From Bartonella schoenbuchensis R1 (lineage in GTDB: Bacteria > Pseudomonadota > Alphaproteobacteria > Rhizobiales > Rhizobiaceae), in the NCBI RefSeq assembly GCF_002022685.1, contig NZ_CP019789.1, positions 1,314,501 through 1,378,500 of the forward strand: 64,000 nt of DNA, read 5' to 3'. Position 1 is the first letter of the stretch. Each line of letters begins with the position of its first letter. This document shows positions 1 through 8,278 of this stretch, one piece after another. The position numbers and the translations under genes are program-made. The notes beneath the pieces are model-generated. The model did not search any database. It was not told the DNA's origin and was given only the letters and a program-made list of their open reading frames with translations.

Positions 1-108
1 TGGAGATATCGTGTGGGAGATTATAGGATATTATGTGATCTCCACGATAAAGAGCTTTTGGTCTTGGTTTTGGCTGTGGGACATAGAAAAAATATATATA
101 AAAACTAA
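1..108 (+). CDS. RelE/ParE-family toxin, 3' end only
   Basis: The window opens inside an open frame that reads 35 residues to a TAA at 106-108. The residues run WRYRVGDYRILCDL, then LVLVLAVGHRKNIY. This is the typical C-terminal beta-strand pattern of RelE/StbE-type ribosome-dependent mRNA interferases (RYRVGDYRI followed by VLxVGHRxxVY). The N-terminal half and any RelB partner lie before the window. It is on the + strand, unlike the three complete toxin-antitoxin operons further in. Seen: the motif and stop. Inferred: the family. Confidence 0.75.
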   Translation, partial: WRYRVGDYRILCDLHDKELLVLVLAVGHRKNIYKN

Positions 109-288
109 AATAACCATTTGCGCTTAGAAAGTACCATATTTAGGTTGATTGAAATAAAAAATACCAGATTATGATTTTTTAGTTGACATGGGGATATAAA
201 TAGTATTTAATGACACTGCGGCGTTAGTTTTATTGCGCCTAAAATTACAGATTTATGTAAATTTTTCTTTTGAGTTTTGTTGTTAAAA

Positions 289-312
289 GCCCTGCGTTTG
301 CAGGGTTTTTTT
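289..312 (+). terminator. Rho-independent terminator
   Basis: Perfect 6-bp stem CCCTGC/GCAGGG with a GTTT loop, followed by seven T (306-312). It lies about 180 bp after the RelE-like stop codon and probably ends that transcript or a small RNA. Confidence 0.75.
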
Positions 313-361
313 ATTAAACAACTCAAATTTAGTCACTCCTATTTATTGACATACACTTATT

Positions 362-401
362 GACCTCACTCTTCTTTCCTCCTGAGAGTGAGGTCTTTTT
401 T
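362..401 (+). terminator. Strong terminator or attenuator upstream of the first phage gene
   Basis: Perfect 11-bp stem GACCTCACTCT (362-372) / AGAGTGAGGTC (385-395), then TTTTTT (396-401). It ends only 28 nt before the ATG at 430, leaving no room for a promoter in between. A similar hairpin lies the same distance before the tail sheath gene. Confidence 0.75.
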
Positions 402-429
402 ATGTCTCAATCTCTCCAAAGGAATAATT

Positions 430-849
430 ATGGGAAAAGTACAAGTAGTTATCACAAGACCTATGTCTGTTCTTGGTGATAACAAAACAATCGTTCGTTT
501 TGAGCCTTCCACAAAAAGTGAGCCATTCGTTGAGGTTTCTTATCAGGTTTACTGTCGTCTTAAACGCGCCGGTGCTGCCAAAGTTTATCAAGAATGGCTA
601 TCACAAAACGTTAATGAAAAACCTAAACCTAATGAGCAAGAGGTTTCTGTAGAAGTTACACAGGTTGTTGAGCAGATTACACAAACGTCTATAGAATCTG
701 ACAAACAATCTCAAAAAGAGCCTAATGAGCAAGAAGTCTCTGTAAATGTAGACACTCAAGATGTTGAGCAAACGTCTATAGAATCCGACGAACAATCTCC
801 AAAAGCAAAAACTTCTAAATCCACAACGCGTGCGACAAAAAAGGCTTAG
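430..849 (+). CDS. Small phage protein, possibly FI-like
   Basis: Predicted 139-residue protein of uncertain function. The ATG at 430 is chosen because AAAGGA precedes it; an in-frame start at 388 lies inside the terminator hairpin. The first 60 residues look folded (an EVSYQVYCRLKRAGA segment that faintly recalls the C-terminal part of lambda gpFI). The rest is a low-complexity acidic tail with two imperfect copies of PNEQEVSV...QTSIESD and a basic end (KSTTRATKKA). The stop codon is 3 bp from the next gene, so the two are coupled. The FI resemblance is weak inference. Confidence 0.6.
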   Translation: MGKVQVVITRPMSVLGDNKTIVRFEPSTKSEPFVEVSYQVYCRLKRAGAAKVYQEWLSQNVNEKPKPNEQEVSVEVTQVVEQITQTSIESDKQSQKEPNEQEVSVNVDTQDVEQTSIESDEQSPKAKTSKSTTRATKKA

Positions 850-852
850 GTT

Positions 853-1440
853 TTGGCGTTAAAGATCCATGCCAAGTGGTATCTGCAACAGGCAGAAAAT
901 ACTTTTACAAGTCTTCAAGCCCCACGTCTTCATTGGGCTTTGCGTAATGCTATTAACACTACAGCAAAGCAAGTTGAGCGTTTTGCTGAAAAGAAAGTTG
1001 CAGAGGATGCTTCAATTCCACCAAAGCGTGTTAAGAAAGGTATTTATATTAGCGGCAAAGCCACGGCAAAATTTCTTGAAACGGATATCATTGGTTCAGC
1101 TTCTCTACTTCCTCTTAAGATTTTTAAGGCAAGGGAAACGAAACGTGGCGTGATTTATAAAATCTTCGGTAAAAGAGAGATCATGCCCCATGGTTTTATT
1201 CGGGGAGGAAAATTTCCAGAGCGTGTCGATTTAAAAATGGGCGGACATGTCTTTATGAGAACCTCTGGAGATAGGTTCCCAATTGCAAAACAAGAAGGCA
1301 CCTCGATTGCTTATGTCATGTCTAAACCAAAGGTCTCAAGTTCTATTGAACACCATGCACGTGAGAGGCTAACCAAAAATATACAGAGCCAAATTGCTCG
1401 GCAAGAATATATGGTCAATCAAAAGGCCCCACGCTCTTAA
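853..1440 (+). CDS. Prophage minor tail protein Z-like
   Basis: 195-residue protein starting with TTG. The N-terminal half contains ALRNAINTTAKQVERFAEKK followed by a PPKRVKKGIYI segment. That is the pattern of the prophage minor tail Z (GpZ) family, whose lambda member acts at the head-proximal end of the tail. The start codon is weak and follows the previous stop by only 3 bp, suggesting translational coupling. In lambda, Z lies between FII and U. Here a Z-like gene lies before the terminase genes, and the FII-U interval holds BrnTA plus a decayed gene instead. Family assignment is by eye. Confidence 0.65.
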   Translation: MALKIHAKWYLQQAENTFTSLQAPRLHWALRNAINTTAKQVERFAEKKVAEDASIPPKRVKKGIYISGKATAKFLETDIIGSASLLPLKIFKARETKRGVIYKIFGKREIMPHGFIRGGKFPERVDLKMGGHVFMRTSGDRFPIAKQEGTSIAYVMSKPKVSSSIEHHARERLTKNIQSQIARQEYMVNQKAPRS

Positions 1441-1639
1441 ACTATACCAATTATATACAAACAATATGATGATTTTAATGTTTCAAAACCAAATTATCGA
1501 GAGAAAAGTTTTTAAAAGGTACTTTCCAGTGGGATACGTGTGTTGCGGGGCAATCAAGCGCAACATATCGCTAGCGACAGAATTTTTAAATGACTGTACA
1601 TTGTACACATAACTTATTGGAAAATAACAATTATCATAC

Positions 1640-1670
1640 GCTATCTTCCTTCCATGGCGAGATAGCTTTT
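1640..1670 (+). terminator. Weak candidate terminator after the Z-like gene
   Basis: Stem GCTATCT (1640-1646) / AGATAGC (1660-1666) followed by only four T. It lies at the convergent junction with the higA stop. The interval 1441-1639 is otherwise AT-rich with no supported gene. It contains TGTACA-T-TGTACA at 1595-1607, of unknown meaning. Confidence 0.4.
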
Positions 1671-1965
1671 AAGCCATTTGTTTAAATTTATCTATTTTAG
1701 CAAATTCATCAGCTTTTTCAGTTTGTAGTACATTAACGTCGTAAGCAGCTTGCATGTTAAGCCAGAATTCAGCTGTGGTATCAAAAAAATAGGCCAATCT
1801 TAGCGCTGTATCAGGAGTTATAGGGCTATTTTCAGCAACAATACGCTCTATCCGGGTACGTGGAACATTTAATGCTTTAGCAAGAGCATAAGCAGAAAGG
1901 GCATATTCTTTTAAATATTCCTCCCGTAGAATTTCTCCGGGATGGATCGCTATGTAATTTTTCAT
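1669..1965 (-). CDS. higA: HigA-family antitoxin (addiction-module HTH)
   Basis: 98-residue XRE-type helix-turn-helix protein. It begins with IHPGEILREEYL, the hallmark of HigA/VapI antitoxins, followed by ALAKALNVPRTRIERIV (recognition helix region) and TPDTALRLAYFFDTTAEFWLNMQ. HigA binds and neutralises HigB and represses the operon. The gene follows higB by 16 bp on the same strand, the usual toxin-first order of higBA. The operon runs against the surrounding phage genes, so it is an independently transcribed cargo module. Confidence 0.9.
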   Translation of the reverse strand: MKNYIAIHPGEILREEYLKEYALSAYALAKALNVPRTRIERIVAENSPITPDTALRLAYFFDTTAEFWLNMQAAYDVNVLQTEKADEFAKIDKFKQMA

Positions 1966-1981
1966 CTCAAACTCCTACAGA

Positions 1982-2263
1982 TCAATGATAATCTACAATT
2001 TCAACTTTATAAGCACCATTAGAACGCCACTCAAAACAAATACGAAATTGGTCATTGATACGGATAGAATATTGACCACGGCGATCACCTTTCAATGCTT
2101 CTAAGCGATTTCCCGGGGGGCTACGTAGATCTTTAAGATTAGCTGCTTTATCGAGCATAAATAATTTTCTTTGAGCCATGCGCATCAAGGCTACCGGAAA
2201 ACCTTTTGGTAGCTTACCTTCTAGAAGGTCCTTACATCGTTTATCCGCAAAGTTTTCAATCAC
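1982..2263 (-). CDS. higB: HigB/RelE-superfamily toxin
   Basis: About 93 residues. Features are CKDLLEGKLPKGFP near the N terminus, then RMAQRKLFMLDKA, LRSPPGNRLEALKGDRRGQYSIRI and QFRICFEW. This is the layout of the HigB/GraT branch of RelE-fold mRNA interferases, which cleave mRNA on the ribosome. No ATG exists; GTG at 2263 gives a start typical of the family (VIENFADK), and TTG at 2266 is the alternative. It is the first gene of a two-gene operon with higA. Confidence 0.88.
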   Translation of the reverse strand: MIENFADKRCKDLLEGKLPKGFPVALMRMAQRKLFMLDKAANLKDLRSPPGNRLEALKGDRRGQYSIRINDQFRICFEWRSNGAYKVEIVDYH

Positions 2264-2289
2264 CAAATTACTTTCATTTATTAGTTTAT

Positions 2290-2327
2290 GTATCGTGATA
2301 TGATACCAATTTAAAAGAAAAAATCAA
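2290..2327 (-). promoter_or_regulatory. Candidate higBA promoter with overlapping operator
   Basis: Reading the - strand: -35 TTGATT (2322-2327), 16-bp spacer, -10 TATCAT (2300-2305). The inverted repeat GTATC...GATAC (2290-2306) covers the -10. HigA proteins commonly repress through such palindromes; binding here is inferred. Confidence 0.45.
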
Positions 2328-2353
2328 TAAAAAACATTCAATCACGGAAGATT

Positions 2354-2923
2354 ATGAATAAAAAGAACAGACAAGGACTGTCGATTCGTGCTTTTGCGAA
2401 GAAGATGGGTGTTTATCCTAATGCAGTTGTTGCTCGTTTTAAAACGGGAAAGTTTGATGAAGCCATTTATGATGACGGTTCTATCAATGAAGAATTAGCC
2501 ACTGTTCTATGGAATGAGAATCCCACCAAGCAAGCCTATATTGTAGGCGATGATGGAAAACCTCGCACAAAAACAAAGCAGGATTCTATAGAAGGAGCTA
2601 ACGAATACGAGATAAAACTCAAGAGAATGCAAGTTGCTCTTGAAAGAGAAAAAATTGCTCTTGAGCAGTTACGAGAGACAACTGTTGATCGTGAAGAAAT
2701 GAAGAAGGCGGTAAGTTGTTTTGCAAGAACCCACCGTGATGCCATGTTGCATTTTCCTCATCGTTACGGTGCGCGTATTGCAGCTCAGGTCGATTGTGAT
2801 ACTGCAAGCCTCATTGGTACCATTGATTACTATATACGAGAAGCTTTACAGGAGGCAGTTGATATTCCTCTTCCTTTTCATGATCAAAACCATCCCGATC
2901 ATAAGGAGGAGAAAAGTGATTGA
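2354..2923 (+). CDS. Terminase small subunit (Nu1-like)
   Basis: 189 residues. The N terminus (GLSIRAFAKKMGVYPNAV) is a winged-helix/HTH DNA-binding segment. The middle is a charged coiled coil (KLKRMQVALEREKIALEQLR). The C terminus is helical (SCFARTHRDAMLHFPHRYG). This matches small terminase subunits of the lambda Nu1 type, which bind cos DNA and load the large subunit. It overlaps the large-subunit start by 8 bp. Start at ATG 2354 after CGGAAG. Confidence 0.8.
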   Translation: MNKKNRQGLSIRAFAKKMGVYPNAVVARFKTGKFDEAIYDDGSINEELATVLWNENPTKQAYIVGDDGKPRTKTKQDSIEGANEYEIKLKRMQVALEREKIALEQLRETTVDREEMKKAVSCFARTHRDAMLHFPHRYGARIAAQVDCDTASLIGTIDYYIREALQEAVDIPLPFHDQNHPDHKEEKSD

Positions 2924-5075
2924 TACAGTAATTAAGGAAGTTTTTTTAATTGCCAATGAAGCACGTAAACCAGATCCTCCCTATACAGTTTCACAATGGG
3001 CAGATAAAAACCGTTATTTGAATACAGTAGCCAGTGCTGAACCTGGATTATGGAGAACTAAACGCACCCCTTATTTACGGGAAATCATGGACAATCTTTC
3101 CTCTTACGTACCAGTTGAAACAACGGTAGTAATGAAAGGTGCGCAGATTGGTATGTCAGAGGCTGCGTTAAACTTTTGTGGTTATGCTATTCATCATAGT
3201 CCTGGCCCTGCTCTTTATGTGATGCCTACAGTTGATCTGGCTAAGAGAGTGTCTAAGAACCGTCTTGACCCTATGATTGAAGCTAGCCCTGCATTAAGCG
3301 AACGTATCTCCCCTGCCCGCGCTAGAGACAAGGGGAATACAATGTTCTCGAAAGAATTTGATGGTGGAACATTGATGCTTACAGGAGCAAACAGTGCTGC
3401 TAGTTTGCGATCGATGCCTGTTCGTTATTTGGTCCTTGATGAAGTTGACGCCTATCCGCTGAGTGTTGATAGAGATGGTGACCCATTAACTCTTGCTGAA
3501 GAACGCACCTCGTCTTTTGTCAAACGCAAGATTTTTAAATTATCAACACCAACTCATCGTGACATAAGTCGTATAGCTCAAGATTTTGTCTTAGGAGATC
3601 AGAGATATTACAATGTGCCTTGTGATGGATGTGGTACGCTTCAGCCCATTGTTTGGTCGCAAATTAAATGGCCAAAAGGGGCTCCTGAAAAAGCTGTGTT
3701 TGTTTGTGCGCATTGTGGTCATGAACATGCTGAACATCGTAAAGAAGATTTATTGTCTGAAGAAAGGGGGGCTTGTTGGATACCAACACAAGAGCCAAGC
3801 GAGCCTGGTTTGCGCTCTTACCATATTTCAGCACTGTATTCACCTTGGAGAACATGGAAAGAGTGTGTACGCAAATTTTTAAAGGTGAAAAATGATCCTG
3901 CGCGTTTACAGGCTTTTGTCAATACTGTTCTAGGTGAACCATGGGAAGATAAATCAGGAGAAGTCATTGATCCGGATAGCTTGTATGCACAACGTGAAGA
4001 CTATCCTCTTGCCCCTGCTCAAGTAGTCCTCCTTACAGCGGGTATTGATGTACAAAATGATCGCTTAGAGCTTGAAGTTGTGGGCTGGGGGCGTGATGAA
4101 GAAAGTTGGAATATTGATTATCAAGTTCTACCGGGTAATCCCTCTTCTCTAGACGTTTGGGATCAGTTGGATGAGTATCTTCAAAAACGATGGCCACATC
4201 CTGGTTTCAAAGACGGGATACAAATAGCAGCAGCTTGTATTGATACAGGAGGCAACCATACACAAGACGTTTACAATTATGTGCGTCCTCGTGAAGGAAA
4301 GCGTATCTGGGGCATTAAAGGACAAGCAGGACCACGCCCTGTATGGCCACGTCGCCCCAGTAAAAATAACAAAGGACAAATTAATTTATATATCGTTGGT
4401 GTTGATTCAGCAAAAAATACCATCACAAGTCGCTTTAAAAATTCAGGTCCTGAAGCGTCAGGAGCTGGTGCAACGCACTTTCATAAAAACCTTGATCGAG
4501 AATATTTTGAGCAGCTGACTGCTGAAAAAAAGGTGGTCAAATATTTTAAAGGCCATCAGCGAATGGAATGGCATAAAAGTGACACAGCAAGAAACGAGGC
4601 TCTCGACTGTAGGGTTTATGCTTATGCTGCCTTACAGGGTCTGATTTTAGCGGGACTTAATCTCAATAAAGAAGTCGACATCTTAGAAGAGCGCTTGAAA
4701 AACATTGAAAGCCCTTCAACAGATTCATACTACCCAAAAAGACTAAAACCAGAACCTGAAAAGCAATTTATCAGAACATCGATCAGTGCTTACATGCAAG
4801 GGAATAGGGAGCAATTTATGTACGAAAAATCAAACCAAGTGAACTGGAAATACGAAAGACTTGCACAGCTTAAAAAACGACGCGAGCAATTGGAAAACGC
4901 ACTTTATTCAGGAGCACAATCTGTCCGTCACGGTGATAAGCAAGTCAATCATCGTTCTACTGAAGATATACGCAAAGCCCTTACAATGCTGGCTGAGGAA
5001 ATAGCAATTCTTGAAGGGTACAAGCCTTTATACCCTTTCTACTCTTTTTATCTTAACACATCACGAGGTTATTAA
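2916..5075 (+). CDS. Terminase large subunit (GpA family)
   Basis: 719 residues from GTG 2916, preceded by AAGGAGGAG; this start is much better than the ATG at 2721 inside the small subunit. It contains a Walker-A-like VMKGAQIGMSEAAL, a Walker B YLVLDEVDAYP, a CxxC...CxxC zinc ribbon (CDGCG ... CAHCG), and a nuclease-domain strand with acidic residue (TAGIDVQND) further on. These are the ATPase and nuclease parts of GpA-type terminases, which cut and translocate DNA into the capsid. Length fits the family. Its stop overlaps the portal start by one base (TAATG). Confidence 0.95.
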   Translation: MIDTVIKEVFLIANEARKPDPPYTVSQWADKNRYLNTVASAEPGLWRTKRTPYLREIMDNLSSYVPVETTVVMKGAQIGMSEAALNFCGYAIHHSPGPALYVMPTVDLAKRVSKNRLDPMIEASPALSERISPARARDKGNTMFSKEFDGGTLMLTGANSAASLRSMPVRYLVLDEVDAYPLSVDRDGDPLTLAEERTSSFVKRKIFKLSTPTHRDISRIAQDFVLGDQRYYNVPCDGCGTLQPIVWSQIKWPKGAPEKAVFVCAHCGHEHAEHRKEDLLSEERGACWIPTQEPSEPGLRSYHISALYSPWRTWKECVRKFLKVKNDPARLQAFVNTVLGEPWEDKSGEVIDPDSLYAQREDYPLAPAQVVLLTAGIDVQNDRLELEVVGWGRDEESWNIDYQVLPGNPSSLDVWDQLDEYLQKRWPHPGFKDGIQIAAACIDTGGNHTQDVYNYVRPREGKRIWGIKGQAGPRPVWPRRPSKNNKGQINLYIVGVDSAKNTITSRFKNSGPEASGAGATHFHKNLDREYFEQLTAEKKVVKYFKGHQRMEWHKSDTARNEALDCRVYAYAALQGLILAGLNLNKEVDILEERLKNIESPSTDSYYPKRLKPEPEKQFIRTSISAYMQGNREQFMYEKSNQVNWKYERLAQLKKRREQLENALYSGAQSVRHGDKQVNHRSTEDIRKALTMLAEEIAILEGYKPLYPFYSFYLNTSRGY

Positions 5076-6586
5076 TGATGTCTTCTCTTGTAAATCAAAT
5101 CAATCATAACCCACATTTTGAAGCCGCAAGCCGTAGCCGTCGATTAAATGGATTTGACCCTGCAAAAAAACACATCAATAAAGCTATTGAAGAATGTGGC
5201 GATACAATTGTTGCTCGTTCAAGATGGCTTTACGATAATGAACCCCTTTACGGATCTGCAACGGAAGAATGGGTTTCAGCAGCAGTAAGTGATGGGATTA
5301 AGCCCTACCCTAGAATTGAAGGGTTTCAGGAAGAAAAGAAAAAGCTTCTTGATCTTTGGTGGCAATGGGTCGATGAAGCTGATTATGATGAAGATGCTAA
5401 TTTTTATGGTCTTCAAGCAACAATTGCTCGTGAGGTTTTTTTAACTGGTGAGTGTTTTGTAAGACTACACTATACCGACTTTTATGAGCGCTCACGTGTA
5501 CCACTTCAATTACAAATTTACCCTTCAGAAATGCTGGACTTAACCTATAACGGACCAGCAGAAACTAAAGGCAACACCATTCGTATGGGAATTGAATTTA
5601 ATGCAAAGGGTAAGCGTGTCGCTTATCATTTTTGGAAACGTCACCCTCACGATGATCCTCAGATAACTCAGGTATTTACAGGTCAAGAACGCATTAGAGT
5701 GCCTGCTGAATTGGTTATTCATATTAAAGATCGCCGCACTGCAGGACAACTGCGTGGATGCCCCAAAGTCACGCGCTGTATGACGAAGATCTTTCAACTT
5801 GAAAGTTATGATGATGCAGAACTTGAGAGAAAAAGAACCGCTGCTCTTTTTGCTGTCTTTATCACAGGATCAGACTCTGGTGAGACGATAGCGCCAGACA
5901 ATCATGGTGAAAATAAATCCGAACCTCCTTCACAAACACTTCCCGACTTGCCAATGACGCCAGGATCAATCAATGTCGTGGATGGCAATAGACAAATTAC
6001 ATTCTCCAATCCTGTAGAAGTTGGAGGTTCTTATGAAGCCTTTCAATATCGCAATAATTTAAAAATTAGTGCAGCTTTAAATATACCTTATGCCATTGTT
6101 ACAGGTGATGTAACACGAGGTAACTTTTCTAACGTACGCACATCCATTATTCAGTTTAGACGTCACATCAAACAATGGCGTGAAAACATCATCGCTTTTC
6201 AATTCAATCGCGTTATTTGGGAACGCTTTGTCCAACTAGCCGTGCTTGCTGGGTGTGTTGAGTTGCCAGGATGGGAAGAAAATCCTTTACCATGGATCCA
6301 ATGTGAAAGCTTTGCGCCACCACTTGAGATGATTGATCCAAACAAAGACATCTCAGCTGAGAAAGAAGAAATCCGAGCAGGTTTAAAAACACGACGCATG
6401 GCACTTGCTGAGCGTGGTTTTGATATTGATACCATTCATGCAGAATTTGAAGAAGAGCAAAAAGACGCACAAGCACGAGGATTATCATTCGACACAGATG
6501 GTGAAGATTTTTCTACTGGTTTGAGTAACACTGACGAACCCGATGAAAATGATCACAACAATAAAGCGCATGAAGATGAAGAATAA
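5075..6586 (+). CDS. Phage portal protein (lambda gpB family)
   Basis: 503 residues. Contains the lambda-portal-like N terminus (RLNGFDPAKKHINKAIEE, then WLYDNEPLYGSATEEWVSA) and core segments (REVFLTGECFVRLHY, LQIYPSEMLDL, NNLKISAALNIPYAIVTGD, NFSNVRTSIIQFRR). The C terminus is acidic and disordered. The portal forms the dodecameric ring through which DNA enters. Translation is coupled to the terminase by a TAATG overlap. Confidence 0.95.
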   Translation: MMSSLVNQINHNPHFEAASRSRRLNGFDPAKKHINKAIEECGDTIVARSRWLYDNEPLYGSATEEWVSAAVSDGIKPYPRIEGFQEEKKKLLDLWWQWVDEADYDEDANFYGLQATIAREVFLTGECFVRLHYTDFYERSRVPLQLQIYPSEMLDLTYNGPAETKGNTIRMGIEFNAKGKRVAYHFWKRHPHDDPQITQVFTGQERIRVPAELVIHIKDRRTAGQLRGCPKVTRCMTKIFQLESYDDAELERKRTAALFAVFITGSDSGETIAPDNHGENKSEPPSQTLPDLPMTPGSINVVDGNRQITFSNPVEVGGSYEAFQYRNNLKISAALNIPYAIVTGDVTRGNFSNVRTSIIQFRRHIKQWRENIIAFQFNRVIWERFVQLAVLAGCVELPGWEENPLPWIQCESFAPPLEMIDPNKDISAEKEEIRAGLKTRRMALAERGFDIDTIHAEFEEEQKDAQARGLSFDTDGEDFSTGLSNTDEPDENDHNNKAHEDEE

Positions 6587-7436
6587 CATTGATATGCCCT
6601 TTTTGGTTTCACGACTTTTTAATGTACCGCATATGCTCGCCCCTACAAAGTTTGATGTCATTCTCAATTTAATGACACCACGCCTTTTTGAGGGAAATAA
6701 ATTTTCCCCTGGGGCATTTTCTCAAGAGGATTCTATCTTTCAAGCTCCTCCAGAAACTTATGTGGTTAAAAATCATGTCGCTATTCTTCCGGTTCATGGC
6801 ACGCTTGTACGTCGTGGTGCGTGGCTTAGTGCTGCGTCAGGATTAACTTCTTACAATGGTCTGCGCGAGGCTTTTCAAGAAGCCATTGGGCAACCTGATG
6901 TTCGTGCAATTTTACTGGATATTGATAGTGGCGGCGGCGAAGCAGGTGGTGTTTTTGATTTAGTTGACGCGTTTCGTGCGCTTTCACAAGAATACAATAA
7001 ACCCATCTGGGCACATGCTAATGAAATGGCCTGTTCAGCAGCTTATGCCATTGCTTGTGCGGCTTCTCAAATTTGGGTTGCACGCACGGGTATTGTTGGA
7101 TCAATTGGGGTTGTGTGTGCTCACCTTGATCAGTCCCGTGCTGATGAAATGGACGGATATAAATGGACTTTTGTCTATGAAGGAGATCACAAAGTTCACG
7201 GTAATCCTCACGAGCCATTGGCTGATAAAGCCCTTGAAAAGATGCAAGCAGATTGTGCGCTTCTCTATGACATGTTTGTCGATTTAGTTGCACAAAACAG
7301 ACCTACAAGTGCTCAAGCGATCCGCGACACGAAAGCAGAGACATTTATAGGCACCCAAGCTGTAGAGCTTGGGTTAGCAGATGCGCAAGGCACATTTGCA
7401 CAAGCTTTGGAAGCTCTAACCGCTTCCATTCAATAA
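6576..7436 (+). CDS. S49-family capsid protease (lambda gpC-like)
   Basis: About 286 residues. The fold markers are VAILPVHGTLVRR, ILLDIDSGGGEAGGVFDL and the nucleophile region NEMACSAAYAIACAA, followed by TGIVGSIGVVCAH. These match SppA/ClpP-like head maturation proteases such as lambda gpC. It likely processes the scaffold and portal complex. Several in-frame starts exist (6543, 6570, 6576, 6594), all overlapping or close to the portal stop at 6586; 6576 is a compromise. Lambda carries its scaffold Nu3 inside C, whereas here a separate scaffold-like gene follows. Confidence 0.9.
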   Translation: MKNNIDMPFLVSRLFNVPHMLAPTKFDVILNLMTPRLFEGNKFSPGAFSQEDSIFQAPPETYVVKNHVAILPVHGTLVRRGAWLSAASGLTSYNGLREAFQEAIGQPDVRAILLDIDSGGGEAGGVFDLVDAFRALSQEYNKPIWAHANEMACSAAYAIACAASQIWVARTGIVGSIGVVCAHLDQSRADEMDGYKWTFVYEGDHKVHGNPHEPLADKALEKMQADCALLYDMFVDLVAQNRPTSAQAIRDTKAETFIGTQAVELGLADAQGTFAQALEALTASIQ

Positions 7437-7471
7437 TCATGAATATGAAATCAAACAAAGGAATTAAATAT

Positions 7472-7903
7472 ATGGTGAATCTATTACGGACAAGATATCG
7501 CGCCAAAGATGATGGTGAGCTTTCCGCACAATTGCCTGCAGGAGAGGAAAGCGAAAAAATTGAAGCTTCTGCAGAAGTAAGCACTGTCGACACTGGTGTT
7601 AACGCTGAGGTCTTTAATGAAGACAAGGATGCAGGTATTCAAGCGGCACTTGAACAAGAAAGAAAGCGTGCTCAGAGCTTTATGACTCTGGAAAAGCAAG
7701 CTCAGCGTCTAGGTGTTTCTTTTAATGCTGCACAAGCTATTCAAGATGGTATGAGTTTAGAGGAAGCAAAGAGCATTATTCTAGCTAATGCTACGTCACA
7801 AAGCGAGGCTTTAGCCGTATCGCCTTATGCACCCCATCCGGAAGGAAACACTCAAGCAAATATTTATGCAAAATGGGATAAAGTTTGGAGCACAATACAA
7901 TGA
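7472..7903 (+). CDS. Probable capsid scaffold protein
   Basis: 143 residues from ATG 7472, preceded by AAAGGA; an in-frame ATG at 7439 is less well placed. Composition is acidic and Ala/Glu/Lys-rich. A likely coiled coil (ALEQERKRAQSFMTLEKQAQRLG) lies mid-protein and a short amphipathic tail is at the end. Position between the S49 protease and decoration protein D matches Nu3-like scaffolds or the scaffold tail of gpC. No catalytic motif is seen. The role is inferred from composition and synteny. Confidence 0.6.
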   Translation: MVNLLRTRYRAKDDGELSAQLPAGEESEKIEASAEVSTVDTGVNAEVFNEDKDAGIQAALEQERKRAQSFMTLEKQAQRLGVSFNAAQAIQDGMSLEEAKSIILANATSQSEALAVSPYAPHPEGNTQANIYAKWDKVWSTIQ

Positions 7904-8265
7904 GTAAAGTTTTTTATGAAGGCCCTCGTAATAGCGCTTATCTTGGGCGTTATGATCCTGACATGTCAAACGAGGAAGTAATCTTTGCACAAGGAGATGA
8001 AGTTGTAGCGGGAACCGTCATGGGGCTTGTGACATCAACGGGTAAATATGTGCCGTTTAATCCTGATGCATCAGATGGCAGTGAAATTCCAGCGGGAATT
8101 TCTTATGCCAATGTTGATGTATCACAAAGCGATCAACGTGCAACGATTACAGTGCGTTTATGCACAGTAAAAAAATCTGAACTGATATGGCCTGACAAAA
8201 TTGACGAAAAGAAAAAGAAAACAGCCATTCAGATCTTAGAAAAAAATAACATTCTATTGCGATAG
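7900..8265 (+). CDS. Head decoration protein D
   Basis: 121 residues beginning MSKVFYEGPRNSAYLG. It contains GDEVVAGTVMGLVTSTGKYVPFNPDASDGSEIPAGISY, typical of lambda gpD-family trimeric decoration proteins that stabilise the expanded capsid. The ATG at 7900 overlaps the previous TGA (ATGA), so it is coupled to the scaffold-like gene. Confidence 0.9.
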   Translation: MSKVFYEGPRNSAYLGRYDPDMSNEEVIFAQGDEVVAGTVMGLVTSTGKYVPFNPDASDGSEIPAGISYANVDVSQSDQRATITVRLCTVKKSELIWPDKIDEKKKKTAIQILEKNNILLR

Positions 8266-8278
8266 GAGACATACAAAT

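Noticed and set aside
1394..1612. + strand ORF of 72 codons after the Z-like gene
   Set aside because: Its start lies inside the Z-like gene, there is no ribosome site, and composition looks random.
2721..2915. N-terminal extension of the large terminase to ATG 2721
   Set aside because: It overlaps the small-subunit gene almost fully and lacks a ribosome site, while GTG 2916 has AAGGAGGAG.
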